NCBI RefSeq assembly: GCF_020921035.1 | Contig: NC_063156.1 | Span: 8,308,001 to 8,372,000 of the forward strand | DNA length: 64,000 bases | Source of the DNA: Rhodamnia argentea | Lineage: Eukaryota > Streptophyta > Magnoliopsida > Myrtales > Myrtaceae | Reading direction: 5' to 3' | Part shown: positions 46,960 to 59,699 of the stretch, one piece after another | How positions within the stretch are numbered: the stretch's first letter is position 1 | Layout: each line of letters starts with the position of its first letter | Notes under the pieces: model-generated | Seen by the model: only the letters and a program-made list of their open reading frames with translations | The model's database searches: none | What the model was told of the DNA's origin: nothing | Program-made: the position numbers and the translations under genes

Positions 46960-48437
46960 TATCAGTCGGTAGTTTTTGAAGAGGGCAGAAGTCATTCAGA
47001 AGACGCGGTGTTTTACTACTATCTTCTTCCACCCTCCTATGTCTCCATGAGGATTTTGGTGGGGGAGGCCTCTCTCCTAGCTCTGGACGGCAGTATTTGT
47101 ACATAACTCCCTTATGGTAAAAATGGAAGTCCTTTCACTGAGGCCATTATAGATATGGCATCATGACTTCCGATGCGGTTCTCTAGTTGGGCGTTTCTTA
47201 ACTTCCCATGCAAGTAGTAAGAGTTTGAGGATTCTTTCTTCTTCAGATTTGAAGTGCGGATGTCCTAGGCCATTGAGAATCATGTTCATGAAAAATGGTC
47301 GGATTGGATGGATTAGCTTTTATGTTTTATCTGGACTGCTACAATTGGTGGATTAGTTCAATTCCATCTCGAAAGAATGAACAGGAGTCAAAGATTTCTT
47401 GCCGATGCACAATGGGAAAAATTGTACAAAAAATTTCAAATCTATTATACTTTTGCCCATTCAAATCTAAACTTTTTTGTTTTGTCAATTAAGTAATTAA
47501 TATTTTCACGTTTTTTCAATTGAGTTTACTCGATTAATTTTGATTGGAAATCGCCGATGCCGATCGTTTTATGTGACATAATCAGTGTTGATGTGAATGT
47601 TTTTTAATAATATTTAACGTTGTTTTGTCTTTTTACCTTTTTTCCTTTTCTTTTCTCCCCCGTCGGCCATTGCTAGGTCAAAGGTCGGCATCAGGCAAGA
47701 GCAGGCCTTTGCCAGATCAGGGCACCCTCACCAAGGGCCAAGGCGAGAGCAGCCCTTTGGCTGGACATCCGACTGTTAGAGGGCAGAAAAAAGAAAAGAA
47801 AGAAAGAAAGAAATAATAAATAAATAAATAATTCAAAAAATTTAAAAATTATTTAAAAAATTATCCATATTAGCATCATATCTCGTAAGATGACCTACAT
47901 TCATGTCAACTATGTTAAAAGACTGAATTGACAAAACATGAAAAAAAATTTAAAACTGAATTCACAATATTAAAAGGATTAGATCTGAAATTGACAAAAG
48001 TACAATAAATTTAAGATTTTTTAGATAATTTTCCAACTTGCACTACTTATCTTCTCTAGCCTTGAAAGCCTCTGAAATGAGATCTCATCAATTCCAGGCA
48101 TTTAGTCACCATCTTTGGATTTTTTTGGATAAACTAAACAGAGAAATGAAGACTGTCCTAGCCCTAGGGAAGGTTTCTGCACAATTCGAGTAACGCAATA
48201 TGCTAAAGAAATATTGCAGATTGTCGCACACTTACCTCGCTTATTAATAAAAAAAAGCCCTTTACATCGTAAAGTATTCAAGTCCTCTCTTCCTCTTATA
48301 TGTTACAACCGGCCGCGCTGAGATATGCATCATAGATTTAGTGGGATAACCATGAAGTTACTTCAAAGAGATAATTGACTTCCAGTTGCTTCACTTTCTC
48401 AATGCAAAGCTTTTGCTAGATCGCAATAGGAGAGTTT
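46960..48437. other. Convergent intergenic region, TRF-like to APS
   Basis: Contains both 3' UTRs and one foldback element (47414-48037). No other gene is visible. Confidence 0.55.
47414..48037. mobile_element. Foldback element, second GC-core family
   Basis: Left end GGGAAAAATTGTACAAAAAA, right end the approximate inverse (ATTTTCC-), with inner arm units such as TCTATTATACTTTTGCC. The core at 47660-47790 has GC-rich GTCGGCC/CAAGG strings. The flanks ATGCACAAT and TTGCACTAC agree at 6 of 9, a possible decayed 9-bp duplication. Same family as 62418-63002. Confidence 0.6.
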
Positions 48438-51400
48438 CTAAAGCACGGTTCCGCTGGGGATCAAAGCATCCTTGATCACTGTGACAATCCCACTCTTTAT
48501 AAAGTATCCATCTGTTTCTCTTGCAGCTTCTTGAACGTCGTCGCTGTTAATGATCTGGACCATAAAGCTATTACTAGTTAGCCTCCAAAATGCAAGGACA
48601 AAAGAAGTCATAAGACCAGTTTCATGCTAAGTGATCATGGTCGAACTAGGCAATCATAGTGAAATCAGAGAAACAAAAGAATGGTGATCAGTATGCAAGC
48701 CTACCTTCACATTATCTCCTATTCGGGCATTTTTGTCGATGATTGCTCTCTTGATGTGCGAATTCTTGCCGATACCGATCGGGACACTGCCCTTGGCAGC
48801 GAGAAATCTCCTATCAGCATCAGTCTGGAGCAAGAGATGGAAGAACAGGTCAATATGCACCCGAATACAACACCATAACCAGAGAATATCGAGTATATCT
48901 AAGTGCATAGCTCAAGTGAGAAAACCTCAATGATTACCTCATAATAATCTGCTCCCATTAATAAGGTGTCTTCTATTATCGCACCCTCCGAAATGCAAGA
49001 TCGAAGTCCTATCACCGAATGGTGGATCTTGCAGTTCTGCATTTCAAGAACATGGGAAGGTAATAATTGAATGATTTATCTATTTTCTTTTGCACTACTC
49101 ATGACTTAGATAGGACAAAATATCATGTATTCTCAGCAAATTCAGAAGTAAACACCAATGGCCTGAGGAAGATACCTTAATAACACATCCTTCACCAATA
49201 ACACTGTCCGTCACATCAGCATCTAGCATCTTGGAAGGAGGCAGATATCGTGGTTGGGTGTAAATTGGAGATGAACGATCATAGAAACTGCAGAAGGAAT
49301 AGATTGGCGTCAAGTCATTCATCTATACAGTGGTCTGTCAAGGATATCAAGCAATGTGCAGAACTCAGAAAGGTAATCTGCAAATTTGCGGAAAGATCAT
49401 TAAGTGAGAGATTTTAGAACATGAACCACCTGAAATCTGGCACTGGCTTCTTAGTGATCCCTAGGTTCGCATTATAGAATGCCTCAATTGTACCTATATC
49501 TTCCCAATATCCATCATACAAGTAAGCTTGCACCTGTAAAAGCAGAAAAGATATATGATTGCAGAACTCGTTGCAACGAGGAATGTGAAACAGATTTCGT
49601 GGAAGTCAAACAAATTGTTATGGTACTGCAATTCCAAAGTGACATACTGTTACTACAGAAAACGAGGACCCGTTCAAAGGTGAAACTATCCGGATCAATT
49701 TCAGGAAGTAGATGTTATAAAACTCACTCTCATCCCAATGGCAGTTGCACCAGGAATGACTTCACTTCCAAAGTCATTGGCTCCAGGAAACTTGTCTCGG
49801 AGAAGATCGAGCATCACATCTTTGCTAATGACGTATATACCCATGCTCGCGATGAAAGGCATCTCCTTTGCTCTCTCATCATCAAGACCTAAGATAGTAG
49901 TGTCGACCTGTAAAAGGAAAACAAGGTTAACTAAAATGAACTAAAATGCTAGACACCAAATCACTTCCATTATCGCTAGCAGAGAAAGATGACAGAGAGA
50001 TCCATGAGAGAAGAACTAACCTTCATGGCTTTTAGTTGCTCTCCTTTTGGCTTCTCGGCAAATTCAATGATACGTCCTTCTTCATCTATCTTCATCAAAC
50101 CAAATGCAGTAGCACGTTTCTCGTCCATTGGAAGTGCAGCCACAGTGATATCGGCATCAGTTTCTCTATGGGCTTGAATAAATCTCTCATAATCCATTCT
50201 GTACAAATGGTCCCCAGCAAGAACAAGGAACTCCAAAACATCATGCTCCTCAAAGAGCCACAAGTACTGCCTGACTGCATCTGCAGTACCCTGTAATCGG
50301 GTATCATTAAATCATTCTAGTTGATGTGGACCATTTTCTCGAAAAGCTTAAGCTATTAGGAAACGGCTCAATATACACCTGAAGCATATTAGTGACGTTT
50401 GCCTCATGTTGCCAAACGACCAGCTATGTCAATTAAGTACACCAGTGACTCCAGCAACAATGACCCGAATTTTGCACCAAACTTCTTGAACCAATTAGAC
50501 ACTAAATTGTGAACAACTCAGAACAGCTATGTCAATTTAACTAGATCAGTGGCTCCAGAGACATTGATCAGACGTTTACAGAAAAAGATCTTCTATTTAT
50601 TAGTCCTTGAAGATTGAACGACACAGTTTGAAACAACAGTTTCGGCCAGAAAAGGTTACGATTCGTTTTCTAATTACCTGAAACCAGTTAGGATTCTCCG
50701 GGCTCTGCTGAGCAGCAAGAACTTCAACAAAACCTTCATTTTTGTAGCCACCCATGTTGCTGGCATAAGCCCGAGAAAGGTGACGGTTGAGAGATGCAGA
50801 GTTGAACTGCGTGAGGACATAAATCTTTGATACGTTGCTATTCAAGCAATTGCTCACAGGAATGTCAATCAGCCTGTAATTGGCTCCCAATGGCACAGCA
50901 GGTTTTGCTCTCTTCTTAGTCAGGGGGTAAAGACGGGTCCCAGCCCCACCTCCCAGTATAATCCCGAGAACACTCTAGAGAACCACATCACAGACAAAAC
51001 ATCCAAAGTTAGATGAAACCTCTTCGATTTGGTTTCCTCACAACATCGAGGAGTAATAAGTTCCAACACCTCCACCAAGCTGTATTCCAAAGACTACGCA
51101 GAAAGCCAGACACTAACGGCACCACTAGACACGTAACTAGCAAGGGAGAAAGATGGACAATGATTATAAAAAAAATGCTTGCTTATTGCATTAGCACTTG
51201 AAGTTCGGATCGGTAGGACTCAACTTGTCCCGTAAACGATTCTAAATAAGCAATTCAATAAGCTATTCAACCGGAATGGCGTCTAACGTCTAGCCGCATC
51301 AAATTTTAATTAAAGGCATCACATTCGTCGCTAGAATTTCGCGCATCAGATCATAATCACATGGAGTCCTTCCAATGCCAGGGAAGAGGATAAGCACTAG

Positions 51401-51710
51401 AAGACGAGAGAAGAGAACTAACGCGGCTGGCGTCGGGGTCAAGGCATGTCTGCGAGTTCCTGGAATCGGAGACGGCTCTGGGAGAGACGACGATCGGAGC
51501 TCTCCGAAAGCTCTTGAAAGCAGCGGCGGAGGCCGGGGCGACCTTGTCGCCGGAAATCTGCGACGAGGCGAACGACAGGACGGAGGCGCTCCGGGTGCCG
51601 TTGCACCTCCCCTGGTGGCGGGACTCGGAAGCCGCCGGAGAAGAAGGGGAGGAGGAGGAGGAGGAGGAGGAAGGGACCCTGATGGGCCCCGCCGCCGCCA
51701 TGCTCGCCAT
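48438..51710 (-). CDS. APS1: ADP-glucose pyrophosphorylase small subunit (plastid)
   Basis: Nine exons on the minus strand: 51423-51710, 50678-50974, 50021-50290, 49728-49907, 49430-49533, 49176-49287, 48938-49036, 48705-48824 and 48438-48554, total 1587 nt and 528 residues (Arabidopsis APS1 is about 520). Exon 1 encodes a Ser/Ala-rich plastid transit peptide and ends in [11 protein letters not shown], with the Cys that forms the redox-regulated disulfide between small subunits. Then come the nucleotidyltransferase core ([36 protein letters not shown]) and [10 protein letters not shown], followed by the C-terminal left-handed beta-helix with the allosteric region. The enzyme makes ADP-glucose from glucose-1-phosphate and ATP, the committing step of starch synthesis, together with a large subunit not in this window. 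The poly-Ser run comes from a GAG/CTC repeat at about 51640-51670. Confidence 0.96.
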
Positions 51711-53547
51711 TGCCACCGCCGACGTAGGTGGTGCTGAGCGTGGACTCTGCTGAGTGAAGAGGAGAGAGAGAGAGAATTTGTGGAGGAAGGATGGAGAGAG
51801 CAAGTGGAGTTGAGATTATATGATGGGTCCTCGGGATTTGTAGTTCTCTTGCGCTCGGATTGGAAGTAGTGGAGTTGATTTTACGAAATTGTCCCTTGGG
51901 ATTTGTACACAAAATCATGTTCAATCAAAATTGTTTTTCCATTAGTTTGACTTTGATTTGAGAGTATTCTTTCGAGAAATATTCAAAGCGTTTACTATTC
52001 ATTTTTCTAATCATATTCATACTATTTATATATATATGATGTAGCCTTTCTTTTCAATTGTTTTTATGAGTGAAGCTTATTAATTATCGTAAGTATAAAG
52101 TTTGGTTTCCTTATCAAATCGGTTCTCTTTTTAAGTCGTTTTCTGTGGATTTAAAGCTCGTGAAATTAGCAAAAAATAGAGGCAGAAATAAATGAAAAAC
52201 TATTTGGACCGAGCCAAACCAAATCTCGAAAAATGGTTCGGTCCCAATGTTCAACTGGTTTGGTTTGGTTTGGCTTTCGTTCATAGCATATTTTATTCGA
52301 TTTTTCAATTCCGTTCGAACCGATGTCGAAATTAAACCGTGCTCTCCTCTATTCGGACATTCGGCACCACTCGAAAGGAATAGATTCGCAGTAGGCAAGC
52401 ATTTTCACCTCGGTACCGCCAGAGCATCGGCACGACGAAATTCACACAACTGTTACCTCGAATGGATTTCGCCTTATAACCTTAACGAATGAGTCTACTA
52501 GTTTTTATACCAATTGAGCTATTAGTGTCGACGGTGCCTGAACTTGTCTTGTCTAATCTACGATAATATTTTTTTAAATTCTAAATAAGATAATTACGAT
52601 ATACACGAAATCCTATACTTTTTTTTCATTATCATCTCTCTGCGATACTTTTCCATGATAACACGCATATATATATTTATATTTATATATTCAATCCGAG
52701 GCCTCCATGATCATCGAGAAGATTTTTAATTTGCACACGGTACGCTAAAACAAACGCGTTTCTGCTTTTTTTTCAAAAACGAAAAAAATCCAAAGACAAA
52801 TTTGGTTCTACTTCTGCGTTTGCCATGCAAGGGCACTTCAGACAATTCACAGAAGATACACACGTGCGATTGTTTAACTGGCCGGGACTGACGATAAGAG
52901 GAAAATCTCGCGGAGGAGAGAGAGAGAGAGAGGTACGGATTTTGGGTGGATGTGAATTCAACGGTAGGAGATTGCGATCGGGTCACGTGCCCTTGTCGAC
53001 CCCTTTTTCCGACCTTTTGAAAAAAAAAAACTCTTTTTTTTTCAATTTATCTTCTTCTTTTTTGTAGATTTTTCTCTGCCACGGGAAGGAACTGGGACCG
53101 TTGGTTTTATTTCATTTTATTTTTTTTAAATTGATTTTTTTTCTAATTTTTCTACCGATGTTTTGATAGTTTATGATCATGATTGTGTGCGTGCTTTCAC
53201 GTGATAAGACGGTTGGAGCTCATGATCATCGTTGAATTTGGACAGTAACATGGGCAGATTAGTCAAAACGATGAGGACACGTCAATCATAGTTAATGATG
53301 AAATAATTTATTAGCCAATATGATAGAAAATTCCACGTGGAGGCACGTATCTATCGACCCGACCGGTGCTTTGATGCTTTGATGTTCATATACACGAAAG
53401 ACGCAAAATACCCAATTGCAGTATAAGCCCAGAAAAAAAAATAAAAAGAGAATTTGCTATTTGCTGTTATTACAAAAAGGGGAAAAGAAAAACACAAATT
53501 GGGCATTATCAAGATCGGATGCGTCTGTCGTGCCAATTGGCATCTAA

Positions 53548-53610
53548 CCCCGCTGGTAAAGGGATTGGAGGGTGGAGACGTTAGTATAAGTGCGCGCTTC
53601 GCAAATAGAC
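53548..53610 (+). repeat. SINE-like repeat copy 2
   Basis: CGCTGGTAAAGGGATTGGAG, a GTGGAGAC block and TTAGTAT match the segment near 4500-4545. The B-box is not clear in this copy. Shared descent is likely, family identity uncertain. Confidence 0.35.
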
Positions 53611-54035
53611 AGAACAAAAGTCAAAAAAAGATAGAGTAGAGAGTTAGAGATAGGATAGATTTAAAAAAAAAAAAACGATCGAATGCTTCCTAAGCTTATG
53701 TCACATTAGGATATTTACACACGACACGATACGTCCTCGAAGAGTATCGGTGCTTCCTAAACGATAGAGCCTTGTGAATCAAGTAAAGGATACCGCAAAA
53801 TCCTAACAAAGTTGTATGATCGGACCATAACTCGATTTGGACTCGATGGATGTTAAGGTGGTCGAAAAAATTTAAGGCAAATTGACAGAATTCTCCGCTA
53901 CGATTAGGGTCGAAACATACTGTACGAACTTCATGATTACTATAACGGTGCTCATTGCTATTGAACTTTTCTTTCACCGGGTGTGCACTCTTGCACTCAG
54001 TTGCCTAGTATAATTACCAAAATACGATAGGTTTT

Positions 54036-54500
54036 GGGGGAAATTACATACTGTGCCCTGGTTCTTAGGGTTGTTGCAAATTGACCCTCGCCATTTGAAC
54101 TTTTACAATTTGCCCCCTGAATTTTTGAAACCTGTTGTCATATGCTCGTCGATGAAGACTTTGACCGGAATTTTGTTGGAGCTTCGATCACGCGACAACA
54201 CGAGACTGGTTGTGAAGGAAAACTTGTGGTATAATTATACACATATATAGAACAGAGGAACTTAGAGATATATTGCATGTGAGAGCGTTTGACCAAAATC
54301 AAGGGAGAATTTGACCATAGTCAATGCTAGAGTCACGTGCGCGGATGATGTGATTGATCTGTCCTCCGTGACTAGTCACGTGCAATCACACGATCGGAGT
54401 TGCGAGCAAATCTTATTAGAGTTGACACTAGGAGCAACATGGCAACCAATTTCTACAAGTTAGGGAGTAAATTGCAAAAATGTGAAATGTCTGGCGACAA
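54036..54500. mobile_element. Possible foldback element
   Basis: The left end (GGGTTGTTGCAAATTGACCC and AATTTGCCCCCTGAA) recurs in inverted form at the right end (AGTTAGGGAGTAAATTGCAA). A CACGTG-containing palindrome lies in the core. The boundaries and target duplication are not clear. Confidence 0.35.
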
Positions 54501-54796
54501 CTTGCCATGATACAAGATGATGCATACGGTCTTTTTTTCCTTTTTGGTCGAAAGATGATGCATACGTTGGACGAGCGATTTCAGAAATGGAGATTTTCTG
54601 GTTAAGTGTATATAATGAGTGTGATAAATGAAAAATGTGTAAAAGGCGAAGAATATGGAAGGTACACCACCAAAGCATAGAGGCACAAACCACTAGCCAA
54701 GGATGGAGAACCAAGATAGGTGGCAGCTCACCAACAAGGCGTAAAAGATTGCTCCACTTGCTAAGGATAAAGAACTGTTTGATTCACCACTAACAG

Positions 54797-55130
54797 TGTT
54801 GGACAATGAATCGTATAAATATTCACATACACAGAGAAATTCTCGTTCATTCAACAAGTCTGCATTTCATAAATCTCCTCTATTTATAATGGGACTAAGA
54901 CATAGGAAATAGATGAACATTAAAAAGACATGGGAACTATCAAAATATAAGAGATGGGAACTAGAAAGCAATTAAATTCCTAGAAACTAGAAAATTCATT
55001 AATGACATGGATACTTTCAATCTTGACCCTTCAGCCTTGCATTTCATCTTCCAAAATTCGTTCACCATCCTTAATAAGCAATTTACTATCTTAAGAGATC
55101 AACTAATATTTAGGGAAAAAGCTCCGGACA
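54797..55130 (-). mobile_element. LTR retrotransposon fossil: one LTR
   Basis: A 334-bp TG...CA segment that reads on the minus strand as an LTR: a TATA-type promoter (TATAAATAGAGGAG) sits in its second half, and directly before it lies a polypurine tract (TTGAGGGGAGG). It is therefore the 3' LTR of an element whose body extended to the right (beyond 55131). I found no second LTR and no recognisable gag or pol within the window. The element is broken and incomplete. Family (Copia or Gypsy) cannot be set and age cannot be read from one LTR. Confidence 0.7.
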
Positions 55131-56785
55131 ACCTCCCCTCAATATGTTGTTGGTCCGTGTTGAAGGCGCCTAATATGGTGAACCAGTAAATCAATCGGCA
55201 ACATCAAGAATGGACAACTCCTTAGTCGATGGTCTTCCCGTCGATAACTTTATTTTCAATTCACCGTAGCAAGTTATGACCAAATTCATTTTGGGCTTTA
55301 ATTAAAAGTGATGGTGCTGCGCTCATCAATGGAATGAAGTTGGAACTTAAGAAGGATTGTTCCAATGAATCGGATACTCCCGCATCACAAGAATTTGAGG
55401 GGTAAAATGGAATTCGCCCTAAATTTTGGGATGCGACAGGGAAAATTGGAATGAGTGACCTCGTGGAAGACAGATGACTGCTAGGCCAACTATCAAAAGA
55501 AGATGAAATGCAACAGAAAATGCCTACTATGCTTACGTCGTTGGGCTCTTACATCAACCAAGACTTGTCCGGCCCAGAAAAGCAAACATGGGCCTTCTTG
55601 TTGGGCCAGAGTTGCATATCCACCCCTATTAATTAGGTTGATCAAGTCCAAGGTGACTTGGTCCGGGTTTTTTGCTCATGCCTATGATTAATTAATGAAT
55701 CAAACCTTAGGATAAGAAGTCTGCCCGGGTCTCGGCCCATGTTATTGGATTCCGTCCGGAAACACCTAGCTACATAGCTCGTACTATTTGGTTGCATTTT
55801 TCAGTAATGTTTCACCTAGGACTTAGGAGTCAATCACGACAACCATTGTTGGTTTCTGGAAAAGATTTTGTCCTGCGAAGGTGAGAGTGAATGTCATTAT
55901 GGTTGCCGAGTAGGCAATGTCCTGGAACTGTCAAGTTAGGTAGATGTTTGGCTAAAAGAGGATGGTCCTAGATGGACAATTCGACATCCTCCATTAAATT
56001 GGTGTAATTACCAATCACTCATGCCGTGAACGGTACTTCGCGATCCTTATAGTCCCAATGGGTTCGCTTGAATGACAAGATGAAAGAGCGCTCGTCTTTC
56101 TCGCTCCACATTTGAGTTCGAATCGCCGGACTCACGCCGGTCGATTTTGAGACGACTTGGTGTTTGGGAGAAGCCTCCAAGAACCACAGGAATCAATTAC
56201 GCTGTCCGATCTTTAAGACGGGTCCATTGCGAGTTTCGGTTGATCTCGTCAAATTTGAGGTTTCGGATTCATTTCAACTCAGATGCTCACCGAATAATTT
56301 CTTTGTCGCAGCACTTTTCCCACTTTCCCTTCAAACCCACATCCCGTTTGCCACCATCATGACCAATCCAACCAAATATCAACAATTTCAGCCAGCAAAA
56401 CAACAAATAGATAAACAAGCGTCGGATTCATAATTTCCAGCAGTAATTAATATTCATGGAGCCAAAGGGGGGACAGAAGTCAATCAGTGGCGGTCGTGTA
56501 TAGTTTGCTTCCCTATAGCTATATGGCTATGGCGGACGCAGAAGAGGCCAACGCCACTCTCCAATAATGGCAGTTTCTTTTGGGCTACAGCTTTGGCAAT
56601 ACGTTAGTATCTAGTCGGCCGCGTAGGTGCGGGGCCAACGACCATATTATTGCATGGCAAATGTAGAGCAAACAAGAGCTTTCTGGATCCGCGAGCCCGC
56701 GCGGTCCAATCACTCCGACCACATGTCTCGAATGTCTGTCCATCTTTACGCGACCAAAATGGCCCTTTTCATATTTCTTTTTAGG
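55131..56785. other. Intergenic DNA, partly body of the LTR fossil
   Basis: The first few hundred bases next to the LTR are probably remains of its internal region. Further right nothing is recognisable. A B-box-like string at 56114-56124 is isolated. Confidence 0.4.
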
Positions 56786-57188
56786 AAACTGTTAGCCTGA
56801 CAATCTTGGTCAGTTGTTTTCGATCACACGATCTATCAATCAATGAGTACTTTATGCAAAACATACGGCGATGGTGTGTGAATCTACGGTTGAGATTATA
56901 CCGTCCTGGTGGTACTATCGGAGAAGCATTTCCTTTTATATTTTTATCATGAACAGAGCCAATCACGTAAGAAGTAATGTTTTAGCCCCGATTCCACGAA
57001 GAAAATAAAGAGGAGTGGGTTCACGCATTAGTCGAAATGCTTCTTTGACATCACCGCTGGGGACCGTGCAATTACAACTGTAGACCCATATATCATTATT
57101 GCGTGTTTTGCATAAAGCACTCATTGATTGAGAGATCGTGTGATTATAAATAACAGACAGGATCGTCCGATTGTCAGGCTAGCAGCTT
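56786..57188. mobile_element. MITE with about 80-bp terminal inverted repeats
   Basis: The left end AAACTGTTAGCCTGACAATC is the inverse of the right end GATTGTCAGGCTAGCAGCTT with two changes. The inverted match continues, with gaps, to about 56866 and from about 57102 (TTTTGCATAAAG). No coding frame. The target duplication is unclear (a TA dinucleotide at most), so I do not assign a superfamily. Confidence 0.75.
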
Positions 57189-57270
57189 ATATACACACGC
57201 ATTTCAGTTCGTTGCCTTGAAGTAAATCCTATGGTGTTTCTCTCTTCTCAACCAGTCCAAGTCTCCACCT

Positions 57271-57306
<36 letters not shown>

Positions 57307-58236
57307 TCCTCTGGTGTTTCTCTCTTCTCAACCAGTCCAAGTCTCCAGCTTTTGAGAGAGAGAGAGAGAGGGGGGATGATGAAGTGGTGGTGCATATGAA
57401 TCTAATCTGCCTGGCTCCCTGAATGCCATCTAAGGAGATGGTTCCAACTGGTTGACCAAAGAAGGGAAGGGAGATGTTCGAACTCTTTCTTTAGTTGGCA
57501 TCAGAGGAGTCATGCAGGCAGGCAGGCCCTGATAGCAATAACCCAACGCCACCATCTCATCATCTTCTCCTCGCTCACTTCTTGGATTCTTCACTTAATA
57601 CTTCCTCATGTCTCGTCGCATGTTTTGTTGTGTTCCCCATACACATGCTGCATGTCTGGATTATTTTCTTCGAGGCAAACCCTTTTGCTTTACATCGTTT
57701 CTTGCTAGCGTTTATTGTTTACTTCGGTTTTTGAATGCGGTTTGACCTGGGTTCTGTAAAGTTGCAGGCAGCTAGAAATCACCATCAGACATCGACGTTT
57801 AACCCTTGGAAACAGTCCTGATTTACCCTTTTTTTTGCTTGTGGTGAATGAGTGAACCTTCTGTGCTCTGTGTTGTTGTGGTCGTTCGTCGTCGGGGTCG
57901 CCGCCATCGCCTGTCTCTCTGGTTTTCTTTGGAACGTGAGGAGAGAATGCAACGAGGGTGAGGTGAAACGACCACCTACGGGAAGGAACGTGCGAGGACA
58001 AAGGCAAGAACCGCTACGGGAGACAGAGGAGGAGAAGATTCTTGCACAGAAAGTAATCAGTGACTGATTCAAACCGAGGTCGATCATGGATTGGCCAGTA
58101 ACGCTGTTCTTCTTTGAAGGAACATCGATGGGGCAAATCGATCTCATTCATTTCTCAAAACAGTTTGCGTAGAAGGATTTCAAAAAAAGAAAAAAACATC
58201 GAGGATGTACGTTCATATAAGCCATCATCACCGATC
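57189..58236. other. Intergenic region before the first HMA gene
   Basis: It holds a GA-rich direct duplication (57228-57373) and the 3' flank of the HMA gene. Overlapping open frames at 57700-58150 lack domains. Confidence 0.5.
57228..57373. repeat. Direct duplication with GA microsatellites
   Basis: Two copies (57228-57302 and 57307-57373), each TCCT-TGGTGTTTCTCTC followed by CAACCAGTCCAAGTCTCC and a GA tract. The spacing is 79 bp. Confidence 0.9.
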
Positions 58237-58869
58237 CTACAGGATCGAGCACGAGGGCTCGCTGTACTGGTATGGGTCCACGACGTAGGTGATCTCGCGG
58301 TGCGGGACTCCGCCGCCGATGTACGGCCACATGATGGGCTGCACTGCCTTGTCCTTGCTGCTCTCACTTTCTTTTTTGTCTTTCGCGTCGGCCTCGCTCA
58401 CGGTCACTATCTCTGCGGGCCCGACGTTCTTCCTGAGCAAAGTGGTGAGCTTAACCGCGTCGAGCCTTTCTCCTACCACCTCGATCCGGTCCTTGTCGTC
58501 TCCCACCAGCGCCGCGGATTGAACTCCTGGAGTCGAACCAACAAACGAAAACGGATTGCTATAGAATCCGACACTCAGCCTCATCTACCTAGGATGATTT
58601 AGAGAAGACACAACTAAATGGTCTCATCGAGACATAAAAGAATCTAGTAACAATCACCTTCAAAGCCCGTCGCAACTCTCATAGCTTTGCAGCGGGGGGT
58701 TAGGGGGCTGAAACAAAGAAATCCGGAGCTGGAGCCGTTCATGCTCACCCGAATCACTACCTTCTGCTGCAGAAACAAATCAAGATCGAAAATCAAGATC
58801 TATCAAGGCGAATAACCATGCGACATACGGCGAATTAAGTCGCGATTTTTCTCATCATATTACCTTCAT
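58237..58869 (-). CDS. HMA-domain isoprenylated protein (HIPP type), paralogue A
   Basis: Three exons on the minus strand: 58864-58869 (ATGAAG), 58658-58766 and 58237-58526, total 405 nt and 134 residues. The fold is the heavy-metal-associated type (QKVVIRVSM; GVQSAALVGDDKDRIEVVGE; AVKLTTLLRKNVG), followed by a Lys/Glu-rich linker, a Pro/Tyr segment and the C-terminus EPSCSIL, a CaaX prenylation box (CSIL, with Leu favouring geranylgeranyl). The metal-binding CxxC is absent; in its place is a loop of about ten extra residues (GFLCFSPLTPRC). Such proteins are usually membrane-tethered and linked to stress or pathogen responses. A TATA box (TATAAATAG, 58979-58987) lies 110 bp upstream. Confidence 0.88.
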
Positions 58870-58978
58870 GGTGCTTTGCTTCGTTAGGAACGTAGGCAAC
58901 TTTAAATTTCTTCAGTTTGTTGGAAGAGTTTGGAGAAAATATTGGAGGAGGATGAAGAGGAAGGAGTGACCGGACTAC

Positions 58979-58987
58979 CTATTTATA
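58979..58987 (-). promoter_or_regulatory. TATA box of HMA paralogue A
   Basis: TATAAATAG on the minus strand, 110 bp upstream of the ATG. Confidence 0.6.
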
Positions 58988-59226
58988 ACCCCTCCTCGGA
59001 AGAAACTCCAACGACTTGAACCAAAGGCCGGGCAGATTGTAGGAGTCAGAAGTCAACCCTCACATGGGAATACAAAGGGCGTGGGGTGGACGGGACCGAC
59101 GATCTACGAGAAGGAATGACAGTACGAGGCAAGGACCGTTAAGAGAAAATCAAGGGAGAGTTCGTAAGTTATGACCGGTTCAAACTAGGTTTTTTTTTTT
59201 TTTGAAAAATGCTTCCCGGACAATTG

Positions 59227-59349
59227 GTACAATTTCAACCTTAGACTTTAATATCATTATCTCGTGTTTTGCATAAAGTACTCATTCATTGAGAAATTAT
59301 ATGGTCAGAAATAACCGACAATACTATTAGATCGCCGGGCTAGTAGCTT
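59227..59349. mobile_element. Fragment of the 56786-57188 MITE family
   Basis: Matches the right-hand part of that MITE (about 57066-57188), including CGTGTTTTGCATAAAG and an end GGGCTAGTAGCTT. The left half is missing. Confidence 0.65.
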
Positions 59350-59699
59350 CTTTCTTTTTTGTTGTTGGAGATTTAAACTAGGTTCAATTATTATGTTTGT
59401 TGCCTTAATTTTTCATTAGAGGAGCATTGACATTTCCCCAATACAAATAAGAGGATTGACTGTCAACGATGTCTTTAACTAAACATTCGCATGAGGTAAA
59501 TATCGGATGTGCCAGAGAAAACACTATGACGGGATTTCCATTTTGAAATGAAATTATTTTATCACGAGTACATGGCTGCATATTATACAATTATACCAGG
59601 GATCATATCCTATATATATATAAATATATAATTTGATCCTCAAGCTTTCTATTCGTGCAATTACGATTTGGTTAGACTATTGTTGATTTATTATTCTTT

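Larger units (their letters stand above)
51711..54796. other. Intergenic region upstream of APS
   Basis: The APS promoter and leader lie at 51711-51900, with a TATAAT-like string near 51815. Beyond are AT-rich DNA, a GA run at 52917-52933, a SINE-like segment (53548-53610) and a possible foldback element at 54036-54500. No gene is seen. Confidence 0.5.

Noticed and set aside
56114-56124. GTTCGAATCGC as a tRNA or SINE B-box
   Set aside because: No matching A-box or cloverleaf could be found at the right spacing.
57785-58147. 120-codon minus-strand open frame
   Set aside because: Overlapping frames are open on both strands, there is no domain, and composition is not protein-like.
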